DNA from: Caldilineaceae bacterium
Lineage (GTDB): Bacteria; Chloroflexota; Anaerolineae; Caldilineales; Caldilineaceae
Direction of reading: 5' to 3'
Length of the DNA stretch: 64,000 nucleotides
Assembly (NCBI GenBank): GCA_026645575.1
Contig: JAPKMW010000010.1
Span: forward strand, 62,001 to 126,000
Positions 25,135 through 34,507 of this stretch are shown one piece after another. The translations under genes were made by a program, and so were the position numbers. How positions within the stretch are numbered: the first letter of the stretch is position 1; each line of letters starts with the position of its first letter. The notes under the pieces are model-generated. The model saw only the letters and a program-made list of their open reading frames with translations. It did not search any database and was not told where the DNA came from.

Positions 25135-27510
25135 CTACCGCACTACCACTGGCAAATAAACCTCTTCTCTGCTATTCCCAGGCTCTTGGGTTGGGATTAG
25201 GGTCGGTGTTGGCGTGGGATTGCCTGTTGGACTGCCGGGCGTCGCAGTGGGCGTCAGTGTGGGGACAGGGTTGCCACCGGTTTGACCTTTCCAGTAGACT
25301 AACAAATCAAGTAGCGCTTGTGGTGCATTGGTGGGCGCCAGCCGACCGGCCTGGTCTTTTTCGCTGAGACCGTGGCACGAGGCGCACATACGAATCTCGC
25401 CCGGTTGGAAGGTGAGCCAGTAGCGTTCGCGTACAATGCCATTGCCCTGAGCATCGGTCAGTTGCCAGGTCATGGCGCGCCGGGCCGGAACAAACGCAGC
25501 CAAAGAACCATCCGTGGCCAGGGCGACGCTGGCCTTGGGCGCATTGGTCAGCACGGGATTGGCGGTTACAGCGGCAGGGTCATGTAAGTATTGGGCTAAA
25601 ACGCGCCGACCGGGCGCTGGCGTATTGCCGCAACAGCCTGTCCAGCCGCGCAATTGGTCGGCCTGGAAAAGCTGTAAATGGGTTACATCGTAGGTTTTGC
25701 CGCTCTTGCCGATGCTTTGCACACCATTCGGGATGCGCAAATTGAAAGGCTGTTGCGTATCAGCATCATCGCGTGTCGTCACATCGCGGCTGATGATCAA
25801 CGCCAGGTTGTTCTGCACCAAATAGGCTTGCAGCGCACCAACATCAACGCCGGCCTGCTCAAACATTTGCTGTTCCGGGCCGGCCAGTGCCGGGTGTTGC
25901 GTGAACGGCGGCGCCGGACGTTGGCGCACCTCCACTGGATTCAATTCCCACAAGGGGCCGGAATAAGTCACCATCACATCCGGCGACCAGTAACTGATCG
26001 TCTTGGTGATGCCGCCGGTCAGCAGTTGATCGGCGACCCAGTAGCCGTCGCCTCCCTGTTTTAGTGTCTTCAACCGAAATTCATAGCTGGAATTGGTAAC
26101 GTTATTCCCGCTTTCCTCACCTGAATCATTCGTATGAACCGCCACTAGTTGACCACCGGCCACCGGCAATGGCTCGCGGAAGAGGCCGGGATGGTTCGCC
26201 TCATTCTGATTGACCCGCTTGGTAATCAAGGTGACGCTAATGTGATCAGCGTCTTGAATTGGTGGCGCATCCAGGCGAATGATCTGACCGGCGGCATGGG
26301 TGCCAAATTCCGGCGCATCGACGCCATAGTAGCGTCCTCCTTGCTGCGGGTCTTCTTTGATCTGAAACATGTTGAGGATATAGTTGGGATTGAAGCGGGG
26401 AATAGCGCTGTTAAAATAAGTCAAGTTGGGATCATTATCGAAATTGGGTTCAAAATAACCATGCAACTCATGCCGGCCCAGATGATTTACCACTTCGCTC
26501 TCCGTGCCGTCCTGGTTAACCATCCACGGGAAGAAGTGATTAAAACTATGACCAACCTGATGGGTGCCTTGCAGGAGATCCTGGCGACAGGTGCGCGGTT
26601 CGGGAAAAATTTCATGGCGCACACCCAAGGTATAAGTCGCATTGGCTGATTCATCCGAATAGTTAAAGGTGCCGTATTTGTTGCCACCATTGTTGCACTG
26701 ATTGTCGCCCTTGCTGTCATCATCGTCGGCATCAGCCTGTTGGTCGCGCTGCAAGTGATCCCACTGTGTAAAGATGACGCGGCCAAACGAATCGACAATC
26801 GGCGTAAAATCGCCCGACGGCGCATGGTTGAGCAGCCGCAGGTCGCCGGTGGCGGGATCAAGACTCCAGATGCCGGTGACAGTTGGCGCCAGTTCGTACT
26901 CATCACGCTGCGGATAGAGATGCCTTTCACCGCTGCGCGGGCGATCGGTGGTAAAGATAATCCGCTCATCACTGCCGTAGACTGGGCTAATATTGTTAAA
27001 GTTGGCCGGTTGGTTGGTGACTTTGGTGATCACCGGGGTGTCATTCTTGCCCAGACCAGTAATTTCATATAGTTGCCATACAGTGTCTTGTTGACTGTAA
27101 TCATATTGTTTGGTTGGTGCGCCCATGATCATGCTGAAGATGGCTTTGGCGCCGCTCCAATGGACAGCAGGGTCGCGGACGGCAATGGCATTTGCGCCGC
27201 TCTGTAAACCGCTGCTAATGCCATAACCGGCGGCCTGGGTTAGATTTTTCAACGTGCCATCCCCATAGCGAATCCAGAGATCGCCACCGCGCCCCATGGG
27301 ACTCAAACCGCCCAAATGATTGCCAAAGGTGGTGGCAATACCGCCAAAACCATTCACCATCGGCACCTGCGTGACAAAGAGAATGGGGTTGGTCAGGGTT
27401 GGCCCAACGCCGGGACGTAACGCTGCTGCGGCTATTGGTTGCGCCGGCGCGCCCAAGCTAAAAACAAAAGCACATAAGATCGCTACATGAAGCCAGAATC
27501 GCTGTTGCAT
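25135..27510 (-). CDS. HzsA-related secreted c-haem beta-propeller protein
   Basis: This 791-residue protein has a signal peptide (FVFSLGAPAQPIAAAAL), then NPILFVTQVP, a phrase I associate with proteins annotated as hydrazine-synthase-alpha-like. PD40-type propeller blades follow (IWSLDPATGDLRLLN, SPVYGSDERIIFTTDRP). Near the end RMCASCHGLSEKD holds one CxxCH c-type haem motif. A Thr/Pro linker and the last residues EVYLPVVVR close the protein. True anammox HzsA has more haem sites and partner subunits, and none is here, so hydrazine synthesis is not supported. AAGGAGAG precedes the ATG. Confidence 0.75.
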   Translation of the reverse strand: MQQRFWLHVAILCAFVFSLGAPAQPIAAAALRPGVGPTLTNPILFVTQVPMVNGFGGIATTFGNHLGGLSPMGRGGDLWIRYGDGTLKNLTQAAGYGISSGLQSGANAIAVRDPAVHWSGAKAIFSMIMGAPTKQYDYSQQDTVWQLYEITGLGKNDTPVITKVTNQPANFNNISPVYGSDERIIFTTDRPRSGERHLYPQRDEYELAPTVTGIWSLDPATGDLRLLNHAPSGDFTPIVDSFGRVIFTQWDHLQRDQQADADDDDSKGDNQCNNGGNKYGTFNYSDESANATYTLGVRHEIFPEPRTCRQDLLQGTHQVGHSFNHFFPWMVNQDGTESEVVNHLGRHELHGYFEPNFDNDPNLTYFNSAIPRFNPNYILNMFQIKEDPQQGGRYYGVDAPEFGTHAAGQIIRLDAPPIQDADHISVTLITKRVNQNEANHPGLFREPLPVAGGQLVAVHTNDSGEESGNNVTNSSYEFRLKTLKQGGDGYWVADQLLTGGITKTISYWSPDVMVTYSGPLWELNPVEVRQRPAPPFTQHPALAGPEQQMFEQAGVDVGALQAYLVQNNLALIISRDVTTRDDADTQQPFNLRIPNGVQSIGKSGKTYDVTHLQLFQADQLRGWTGCCGNTPAPGRRVLAQYLHDPAAVTANPVLTNAPKASVALATDGSLAAFVPARRAMTWQLTDAQGNGIVRERYWLTFQPGEIRMCASCHGLSEKDQAGRLAPTNAPQALLDLLVYWKGQTGGNPVPTLTPTATPGSPTGNPTPTPTLIPTQEPGNSREEVYLPVVVR

Positions 27511-27589
27511 ACAACTCTCCTTATTTTTTGTCGAACTACCTGGTAAGCTAGGTATGTGGGAAACTCCAAGGGCGCTGGGGCCTAGATTT

Positions 27590-27675
27590 ACCCGTCCCGT
27601 AGGGACGCCTGAGTTTAGTTTAGGCGAAAAAGGACGATTCCCTTCTCTAAATTCAAGCGTCCCTACGGGACGGGT
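27590..27675. terminator. 19-bp perfect inverted repeat, cgtcccgtagggacg family
   Basis: Arms acccgtcccgtagggacgc (27590-27608) and 27657-27675 are perfect reverse complements. It lies in the gap between two large minus-strand genes. Related copies occur at 38435-38522 and 57620-57682, each downstream of a gene. Confidence 0.75.
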
Positions 27676-27750
27676 TTATGACGGTTGTTAGTTTAAGCGA
27701 TTGTTTGTTTGTTAAGCATTACATTGTCATATCAATTTTTCATTCCTCGC

Positions 27751-30700
27751 TCACTGTTTTCGCTCCACCAGTGGCAAGTAGAGCATCTTAAACTCGGTGA
27801 TCGTCACCGACAGCGGGTTCGAGATGCCGCCACCCGGTGGCGGGTTGACCACGACTAACTGTGCCTGACCAGCCCCCACCGTGTCAGTCGGCGTGAGCGT
27901 CACCTGAAGGGTGGTGCTGTCAACAAAGGCGGTGGGGCGCACAACTTCATTCCAATACACTTCGGACTCAGGCAGGAAATCGCTCCCTTTCACCGTCAGT
28001 ACTTGCGGCGCGTTGTTCATGGGTTGAGTGGCTAATGAGCCTGGTTGGATGCTTGTCAACACCGGTGTTGGGTTGGCCGGTGGCGCCGTAATCACAAAGC
28101 TCAACGCGTTCGATTGTCCGCCGCCTGGGCTTGGATTTGTCACGTGGATTGCGCCGCTACCGACCACCGCTAGATCGCCGCCGGATAGAGTAACGGCCAC
28201 TGTCCCGCTGTCAATGAATTTGGCTGGTCGTTGACTGCCGTTCCAATAGGCCAGCGTGCCTTCCATAAAGTTGCTGCCACTCACTGTTACCACCAGGGGC
28301 GCGGCCGCGGCGCCTTGGGCAACGATGCTCTCTGGTTGCAACTTGGTCAACCCTGGCGCGGGGTTGTTGCCTGCCTCCATGACCGTGAACAACTGGACAT
28401 TGGAGACGCCGCCACCCGGTGGCGGGTTGACAACAGTAATGCCGGCAGGTTCATTCGCCGCTGCACTCACTTCGCTTTCCGCCCGCACCTGTGCCGCCAA
28501 CAGGGTTTGCAGCGCCTGCGCCCCGATGGTGGCTGCCAAATCGGTGCTGCTGACAAAAGTGGTGGGTTGGTCAATGCCATTGACCCGCACTTTGGCGCCG
28601 TTGACAAAGCCGCTGCCGTGTACCTGTAAGGTAAATTGTGGCACATCCGCCGGCACTGACTGGGGATTGATATATGCTACCGAAGGTTTTGGATTCTCGC
28701 CCACTGGCATCACTTTGAAGATGGCGCTGTTGTAGCCATCGCCGCCGCCCGGCGCCGGGTTAACGATCTTGAGGGTGCGGTCGCCGGTGCTTTGTAGATC
28801 ATCGGCGGTGAGATCAACCTTGATCTCACTGGCACTGACAAAGGTGGTGGTGCGCGGTGCATCATTTACGTAGGCTTTGGCGCCGGCGACAAAGTTTGTG
28901 CCTTTCACCACAACCGTGAGCGCGCCGCTACCTGCTTGCGCTGACGCCGGCAACAGGGCATCCAAGGTGGGCCGTGGGTTGGCCTGGGCAAAGGCGACAA
29001 TGGCATTGTCTTTGAAGGCTGCAACATAAACGCCGGCGCCGACAGGGGTCACGGCAATGCCGGCGGGGCCGGCGAGTTTAGGTTCACCTGTATTCGGATC
29101 CCGTTTGACGACCTCCAAAAAGGTGAGCAGACCGCTTGCCGGGTCACGATCAAAAACGGCCACCGCATCCTCCAGATACCCCGTCACCAGAAGCTTGCTG
29201 CCGTCCTGGCTAAAGGCCATACCGAACGCGCCATCCAGCCCATCGACGCCGCTAAAGCCGTCTCGATAGAGACGCAGACGGGTCAACTTGCCGGTTAACA
29301 CATCGCGGCGGAAGAGATTAATGGCGTCATCATCCAGCGCTGAAACATAGACATATTGACCATCCGGGCTGACCAGCACTTGAGAAGCGCCCGCCAATCC
29401 ATCCAGGAAGAAGATAAAGGGCGGGATGCCCATGAGTTCCCCTTCGCGACGGGTTTGCACATGGGTCAAGGCGCCGCTGGTCTGGTTGCGACTAAAGACC
29501 GCTACTGTGCCACTGAGAATGCCCGTCGAGCCGGTGACATAGAGATGGGCGCCATCGGGGCTGATCGCCATCCCCCGTGCACCACCCAGTTCCTTGGCCG
29601 AGATAAAATCATCCAGCGGGCCGACAAAGTTATCGGCGTCGCGGCTAAAGATAGTAACGGCATTCGCGCTGTTGCCGGTGACATAAATATACTGACCGTT
29701 AGGGGCAACGACCACCTCATATGCGCCGCTCAAGCCAGGAACGATTTGGCCGACGGTGTAGCTGTCTTTAAGGGTGAGGGCGCCACTGCTCTTGTCCCGG
29801 TTGTAGATGGCAAAGGCGTTGCTCCCACGCGCCGCAACATAAAGCTGCGCCCCATCCGGGCTGACAGCAATGGCGCGCGCATTGTTGAGGAAGTTGGCCG
29901 GGTAGCTGTTCCCAGGGGTCAATTGTCCGGTGTTGCCATCTCGATTGAATTGTACTACGGCATTGTGGGCCGCCGCGTAAACATGTTGGCCGTCTGGGCT
30001 GACTGCCACATCCAAAGCGCCGGCAACATTGCCAAAGCTTGTAGCTGGTTTGGCCAGTGCCGGCGGCGGTGGCGGCACTGCTTTGCAGACCAGATCAAAG
30101 CTCACTGTCGGATTGGCAGGATCGTTGGTGGTCAGCGCTAGTTGGGCCGTGCGAATGCCCAGCGCCGAGGGGGTGCAGCGCAATGTCACTTTGACACCGC
30201 TGCTGTTACCATCATTGACGGTGGTCGGCAAGCCACTCTCCACACTAAAGTCGCCGGCATTATCGCCGCTGATCGCACCCATCTGCACCTGCAACGCCGT
30301 GTTCCCCACTTCGTGCAATTGCAAAGAAGTGGTAATTGTTGCCTGTATTGCCGGTTGCCCTGTGTTGAGTGTGACTGTCCCAAAGTTGATTGGCCCCGGT
30401 TTGAGCGGTTCGGAAGAAAAGCCGGCGACGGGTACGGCGGCGCCCCGGCAGATGAGATCAAAATCCACTTTCAAGTTAAAGGGATCGTCTGTCACTAGTG
30501 TCAACGTGGCTTTGCGTTCGCCAACCACCGTGGGTTTACAGCGCAATTCCAGTTTCTGCGCCGACGCATTGTTGGGGATGACCATCGGCATTGCGGTCAA
30601 AACCTGAAAATCGCCCGGGTGGTCGCCGCCCAGGTCGACACTAGCGACGGCCAGGGGTAATTTGCCGGTTTCTTTGATCGTAATGGCGGCGTCCAGGGTT

Positions 30701-32445
30701 GAACCGATGGTCGTATTGCCAAAGTCGATTGGCCCCGGTGCGGCCGGCTCGGCGCCAAAGCCAGGCATCCCCCGCCCCGCTTCCACCGCGCCAATATCAC
30801 ATTGGGCAAAGCCATCGTTGTTGCCATCCTTGTCGCGACTGCCGCCCCCCTGATCCTGGTTGTTGACCGGCGGCGCGGTGCAGACAGCATCGTCGCCAGC
30901 GTCGATCACCGGGCTATCATCTTTAGGTGATTGGGTGACAAGCAGGGCCAGCGATGGGTTGGGCTTCGGCAAGTCAAGTTTGGGGTCGGTGCTGGTCATG
31001 GCCGCGCCACAGGCTGTGCCGGGGTTCTGAATGTTGTGGCCGTTATCAGTCACTGCTTGCGGGCCGGCGCAAGTGCCGCCAGCGCCGGTGGTTCCCTCTT
31101 CGATAATCGAATTCCAGAGAGCGACGACCTTTTCATTGTAGATGGCGCCGCCGCTCGCCGCTCCATTGCCGGAGATAGTGATATTGCGCACCTCAATGGT
31201 GGCATCGTAGGGGACGGGGTTGGGATCGTTGGTGTTGGCGATGGCGCCGCCCTTGCCGTTGGGGGTTGCATTGGCAAAAAAGTTGCTATTGGTCAGCTTC
31301 ATCGTCCCTTTGCGGTTGTTGAGCAGCCCGCCGCCACGACCATCACCACTAGCGATGTTGGCATTAAAGGTGGCCTGGTTGACGAGCAAGTCGCCTTCAT
31401 TGTACAAGCCGCCGCCGCGACCAGCCGTACTCAAATCGCCGGAGATGTTGCCATTAAAGGCGGTCTGGCTGATGACGCCGGTGGCGTTGAAGCCGTTGTA
31501 GAGCGCGCCGCCACTGCCCTTAAAGGCCAGATTGCCGTTGAAGACCACACTAGCCAAGGCAAAAGCGCCGTCGGTGGCATTGTAGAGGGCGCCGCCGCCT
31601 TGATATTCGGTGCGGCTCTGGGCAATGTTACCGTTGAAAATCGTGTCGGCCAGCGAAAAACGCCCTTTGCTGTGGATCGCGCCGCCGCCATTCATCGCGA
31701 CGTTGCCGTTAAACATACTGCGCGTGACCGTGAGAACGCCAGAGCTTTCAATGGCAATCGCGCCGCCGGAACCGTTGGTTGGGGTAAGGGACTCTGGCGG
31801 TTGGCCGAGCGCTTTGTTACCGGCAAAGTTGCTCAAGGTGATGTTTAGCACTCCCGGTGTTGAAATGGCGCCGCCGTTGCCTTCCGCCGTGTTGTCCACC
31901 ACCGAGACGCCGATCAGATTGATGACCGTGTTGCTACTGTAACTCAGAATGGCGCCGCCAAAGCCGGTGGTATAGCCGTTTTGCAATGTTAGGTTCATCA
32001 GCGTCAGATTGCCCCCCTCTTGTAGCCAAAGGAGCCGGGTGTCCTTGTGGGTGGCGTTGGCCGGCTGTGGCCCGCTGCCGCGCAAAGTGACGGGGCCGAT
32101 GATGATTACCTCCTTGATGATCATTGGCAACGGATCATCGGTCGGTTTGAGGGTGAGAACACCCGCCGCCGCATCACCGGCAAAGGTGATCGTCGTCGGG
32201 CCGGCGGACGCTTGGCATTCGTTATAGGTGACGCTGAGTTTGCCGGTACTCTTTTGCAAGAAGGCGGCCTGTAAGGCTTCGCGTAGACTACACTTGCCAT
32301 CGCTGGGGTCGTTGGCGAGGCTGGTGGTGGTGACAACGGTTTCCCCGACAGCATAGACAGGCGTCGCTGTGGAAAGGGCGAAGAGAAAACCGATCAAGAG
32401 CAATGCAAAGTGGCAACAGGACCAAACAACAGTACGACGTGGCAT
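27751..32445 (-). CDS. Giant secreted protein: CSLREA, right-handed beta-helix, choice-of-anchor, beta-propeller and IPT domains
   Basis: This 1564-residue protein has a signal peptide, then the CSLREALQAA motif of the CSLREA domain and a run of beta-helix coils with repeated GGGA(I/L)YN and NGN words (about 100-500). Two choice-of-anchor-D-like domains (GFGAEPAAPGPIDFGNTTIG) follow, then a seven-bladed YncE/lactonase-like propeller with repeated 'VSPDGQ.(I/V)Y' words (about 800-1130) and four IPT/TIG-like Ig domains with PPPGGG...N motifs. The end is MLYLPLVERKQ. AAGGAG lies six bases before the ATG. It is probably a surface adhesin or carbohydrate-binding protein; no catalytic residue is evident. 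Confidence 0.8.
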   Translation of the reverse strand: MPRRTVVWSCCHFALLLIGFLFALSTATPVYAVGETVVTTTSLANDPSDGKCSLREALQAAFLQKSTGKLSVTYNECQASAGPTTITFAGDAAAGVLTLKPTDDPLPMIIKEVIIIGPVTLRGSGPQPANATHKDTRLLWLQEGGNLTLMNLTLQNGYTTGFGGAILSYSSNTVINLIGVSVVDNTAEGNGGAISTPGVLNITLSNFAGNKALGQPPESLTPTNGSGGAIAIESSGVLTVTRSMFNGNVAMNGGGAIHSKGRFSLADTIFNGNIAQSRTEYQGGGALYNATDGAFALASVVFNGNLAFKGSGGALYNGFNATGVISQTAFNGNISGDLSTAGRGGGLYNEGDLLVNQATFNANIASGDGRGGGLLNNRKGTMKLTNSNFFANATPNGKGGAIANTNDPNPVPYDATIEVRNITISGNGAASGGAIYNEKVVALWNSIIEEGTTGAGGTCAGPQAVTDNGHNIQNPGTACGAAMTSTDPKLDLPKPNPSLALLVTQSPKDDSPVIDAGDDAVCTAPPVNNQDQGGGSRDKDGNNDGFAQCDIGAVEAGRGMPGFGAEPAAPGPIDFGNTTIGSTLDAAITIKETGKLPLAVASVDLGGDHPGDFQVLTAMPMVIPNNASAQKLELRCKPTVVGERKATLTLVTDDPFNLKVDFDLICRGAAVPVAGFSSEPLKPGPINFGTVTLNTGQPAIQATITTSLQLHEVGNTALQVQMGAISGDNAGDFSVESGLPTTVNDGNSSGVKVTLRCTPSALGIRTAQLALTTNDPANPTVSFDLVCKAVPPPPPALAKPATSFGNVAGALDVAVSPDGQHVYAAAHNAVVQFNRDGNTGQLTPGNSYPANFLNNARAIAVSPDGAQLYVAARGSNAFAIYNRDKSSGALTLKDSYTVGQIVPGLSGAYEVVVAPNGQYIYVTGNSANAVTIFSRDADNFVGPLDDFISAKELGGARGMAISPDGAHLYVTGSTGILSGTVAVFSRNQTSGALTHVQTRREGELMGIPPFIFFLDGLAGASQVLVSPDGQYVYVSALDDDAINLFRRDVLTGKLTRLRLYRDGFSGVDGLDGAFGMAFSQDGSKLLVTGYLEDAVAVFDRDPASGLLTFLEVVKRDPNTGEPKLAGPAGIAVTPVGAGVYVAAFKDNAIVAFAQANPRPTLDALLPASAQAGSGALTVVVKGTNFVAGAKAYVNDAPRTTTFVSASEIKVDLTADDLQSTGDRTLKIVNPAPGGGDGYNSAIFKVMPVGENPKPSVAYINPQSVPADVPQFTLQVHGSGFVNGAKVRVNGIDQPTTFVSSTDLAATIGAQALQTLLAAQVRAESEVSAAANEPAGITVVNPPPGGGVSNVQLFTVMEAGNNPAPGLTKLQPESIVAQGAAAAPLVVTVSGSNFMEGTLAYWNGSQRPAKFIDSGTVAVTLSGGDLAVVGSGAIHVTNPSPGGGQSNALSFVITAPPANPTPVLTSIQPGSLATQPMNNAPQVLTVKGSDFLPESEVYWNEVVRPTAFVDSTTLQVTLTPTDTVGAGQAQLVVVNPPPGGGISNPLSVTITEFKMLYLPLVERKQ

Positions 32446-32738
32446 AGAGACTCCTTAAAGTGAATAACGTTTTTCTTGCGATAATTGAGCAGATCATACT
32501 GCAATTTCAATGGGTGCGCTGTGTCGTAGCGCACACGAGCACAACAACGGATTTGGGTAGTAACGGATGAATATTGGGCATTGGGGGAAATGAGTGGGTG
32601 AAACAAATGGGATATTTATTGATAAAGTCAATTAATTGATTGATAATGTCATATAATTGCTTTCAATCTGCCCGGTGACGGCGGAATTAGCAACTCACCT
32701 TGCCACCCTGTCACCTTGTCATACAACAGAGGTCATTC

Positions 32739-33668
32739 ATGACATCATCCACACTCTCTCAACGCATCGAAACCATTCGCCGTTTCAACCGTTTTTACAC
32801 CAAACAAATCGGGGTGTTGCACGAAGGGTTGCTCAAAAGTCAATTTTCGCTGACCGAAGCGCGTGTTCTCTATGAACTGGCGCAACAGGAACAGACCACC
32901 GCGACAGCGCTTGGTAACGAATTGGGGTTGGATGCGGGCTATCTCAGTCGGATTGTCAGCAATTTTGAAAAGCAGGGCCTGTTGCAAAAAGCGCCTTCGC
33001 CCACGGATGGTCGGCAGAATCTACTCTATTTAACCGAGACCGGTCAAGCAGAATTCGCTAAAATCAATGTGCGTTCCCAAGAGGAGATTGGCGCCATGCT
33101 CACTGCATTGCCAGAAGTCGATCAACAACGCCTGGTCGATGCCATGCAGACCATTGCTACGATCCTAGCGCCAAAAGCAGAAGTGCGTTCGCCCTACCTG
33201 ATGCGACCCCATCAGCCGGGGGATATGGGGTGGGTTGTCCATCGCCATGCCGTGTTGTACGCGCAAGAGTATGGGTGGGATGAACAGTTTGAAGCGTTGG
33301 TGGCGGAGATTGTCGCCAAGTTTATCCAACACTTTGATCCCAAATGGGAACGGTGCTGGCTGGCCGAGATGGATGGCGAAATCGTCGGCTCGGTCTTTCT
33401 GGTCAAGCAGAGTGAGGAGGTGGCGAAGTTACGCCTGCTCTATGTTGAACCGGCGGCGCGGGGGGTGGGTATCGGCAAACGGCTGGTGGAAGAGTGTATT
33501 CGCTTTGCCAAACGCACCGGCTACCGCAAAATCACCCTCTGGACAAACAGCATTCTGACTGCCGCCCGCGCTATTTATATCAAAGCTGGTTTTCAACTCG
33601 TCCACACCGAATCGTACCATAGCTTTGGCCATGATCTGGTGGGGGAAACGTGGGAATTGACCTTATGA
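32739..33668 (+). CDS. MarR-GNAT fusion protein (transcriptional regulator with acetyltransferase)
   Basis: This 309-residue protein has an N-terminal winged helix of MarR type: SLTEARVLYELAQQEQTTAT, LDAGYLSRIVSNFEKQGLL as recognition helix, and DGRQNLLYLT as wing. The C-terminal GNAT domain has YVEPAARGVGIGKRLVEECI, with the acetyl-CoA loop, and RAIYIKAGFQ. Such fusions are widespread. The acetyltransferase may modify a small molecule sensed by the regulator. ATG 32739 has AGAGG about seven bases upstream. Confidence 0.85.
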   Translation: MTSSTLSQRIETIRRFNRFYTKQIGVLHEGLLKSQFSLTEARVLYELAQQEQTTATALGNELGLDAGYLSRIVSNFEKQGLLQKAPSPTDGRQNLLYLTETGQAEFAKINVRSQEEIGAMLTALPEVDQQRLVDAMQTIATILAPKAEVRSPYLMRPHQPGDMGWVVHRHAVLYAQEYGWDEQFEALVAEIVAKFIQHFDPKWERCWLAEMDGEIVGSVFLVKQSEEVAKLRLLYVEPAARGVGIGKRLVEECIRFAKRTGYRKITLWTNSILTAARAIYIKAGFQLVHTESYHSFGHDLVGETWELTL

Positions 33669-33695
33669 GTGTTTTCGCCGCACTGTTGTACGAAT

Positions 33696-33723
33696 TTGAC
33701 AAGCACGTCTGTTCGGTTACACT
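33696..33723 (+). promoter_or_regulatory. Candidate sigma-70 promoter
   Basis: TTGACA (33696-33701) is followed after 16 bases by TACACT (33718-33723). It lies upstream of the decayed Rpn gene that starts at 33789. Confidence 0.45.
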
Positions 33724-33788
33724 ATGAATAATGTACGGTGCCTAAGCCGTGTATAGAAAACCGCTCAAAAGTGCTGGGGTGAGTGGCC

Positions 33789-34440
33789 ATGACGGTGCAT
33801 AATGTGCATGATAGTGGATACAAGAAAGTCTTTACAAATAGAACGTTTTTTCGGCAGTTGTTGGAAACCTTTGTCAACGAGCCGTGGGTGGCGGATCTAG
33901 ACTTTAGTGAGGCGGAGACGCTGGACAAATCCTTTATTGCCGACCATTATAAAGCGACCGAAGGTGACTTGATTTACAAGGTCAAGTTGCGTGGTGAAGC
34001 AGATCGAGGAATTTCTCCATCTCTTTGCTACAGAAGCGGACAAGCGCGCCGTTTCCTTGCTGGTGAACTGGTTTCATCAGTTGATGGTTCACGGTCGGAT
34101 TGCAGAAGCGGATTACGCCGCGTTGGAACGGGAGTATCATTCGATTCAGGAGGTGCGAGCCATGTTGATTGAAGCACGAGAAAAAGAACGGAAAATGCAG
34201 CGCGATGAAGGGCGGAAAGAAGGGCGGAAAGAAGGACGCACGGAAGGGCGGAAAGAAGGCAAACTGGATTTGATTGAACAGATCCTTCAGCGCCGTTTGG
34301 GTGAGATTCCGCCGACCGTTCGTGACCGCTTGCGCCGCTGCACATTGACCCAACTGAACACCATCGTTAACCCGGCGCTCGACGCGGCGACATGGGAAGA
34401 ATTTGCCGCCGCTTTGCCCCAACCGAAAACAAAACCGTAG
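33789..34440 (+). pseudogene. Rpn family recombination-promoting nuclease, internally deleted and frameshifted
   Basis: The N-terminal part, from ATG 33789, reads HDSGYKKVFTNRTFFRQLLE and LDFSEAETLDKSFIADHYK, the usual start of Rpn/PD-(D/E)XK transposase-like proteins. After DLIYKVKLRGE, near 33985, the frame shifts by one and the next frame jumps to a C-terminal part (VKQIEEFLHLFATEADKRAV, then KEGRKEGRTEGRKEG). The middle of the family, with the LLEHQS nuclease residues and VLYNG core, is missing, about 140 residues, so it is a pseudogene. The Glu/Gly/Arg repeat near the end is normal for the family. Confidence 0.8.
34203..34262 (+). repeat. Short tandem repeat coding for (K)EGR units
   Basis: The unit gaagggcggaaa recurs about four times with minor changes inside the Rpn C-terminal tail, giving RKEGRKEGRTEGRKEG. 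Confidence 0.6.
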
Positions 34441-34507
34441 GCCGGCAAGCTGGCGCCCTCAATCGGCATGAACGATCCTTGCCAGGGTGCTAGCAGGAAC
34501 AAGATAA

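Noticed and set aside
25135..27510. Hydrazine synthase (anammox) function
   Set aside because: Only one CxxCH motif is present, partner subunits are absent, and the neighbours do not fit nitrogen metabolism.
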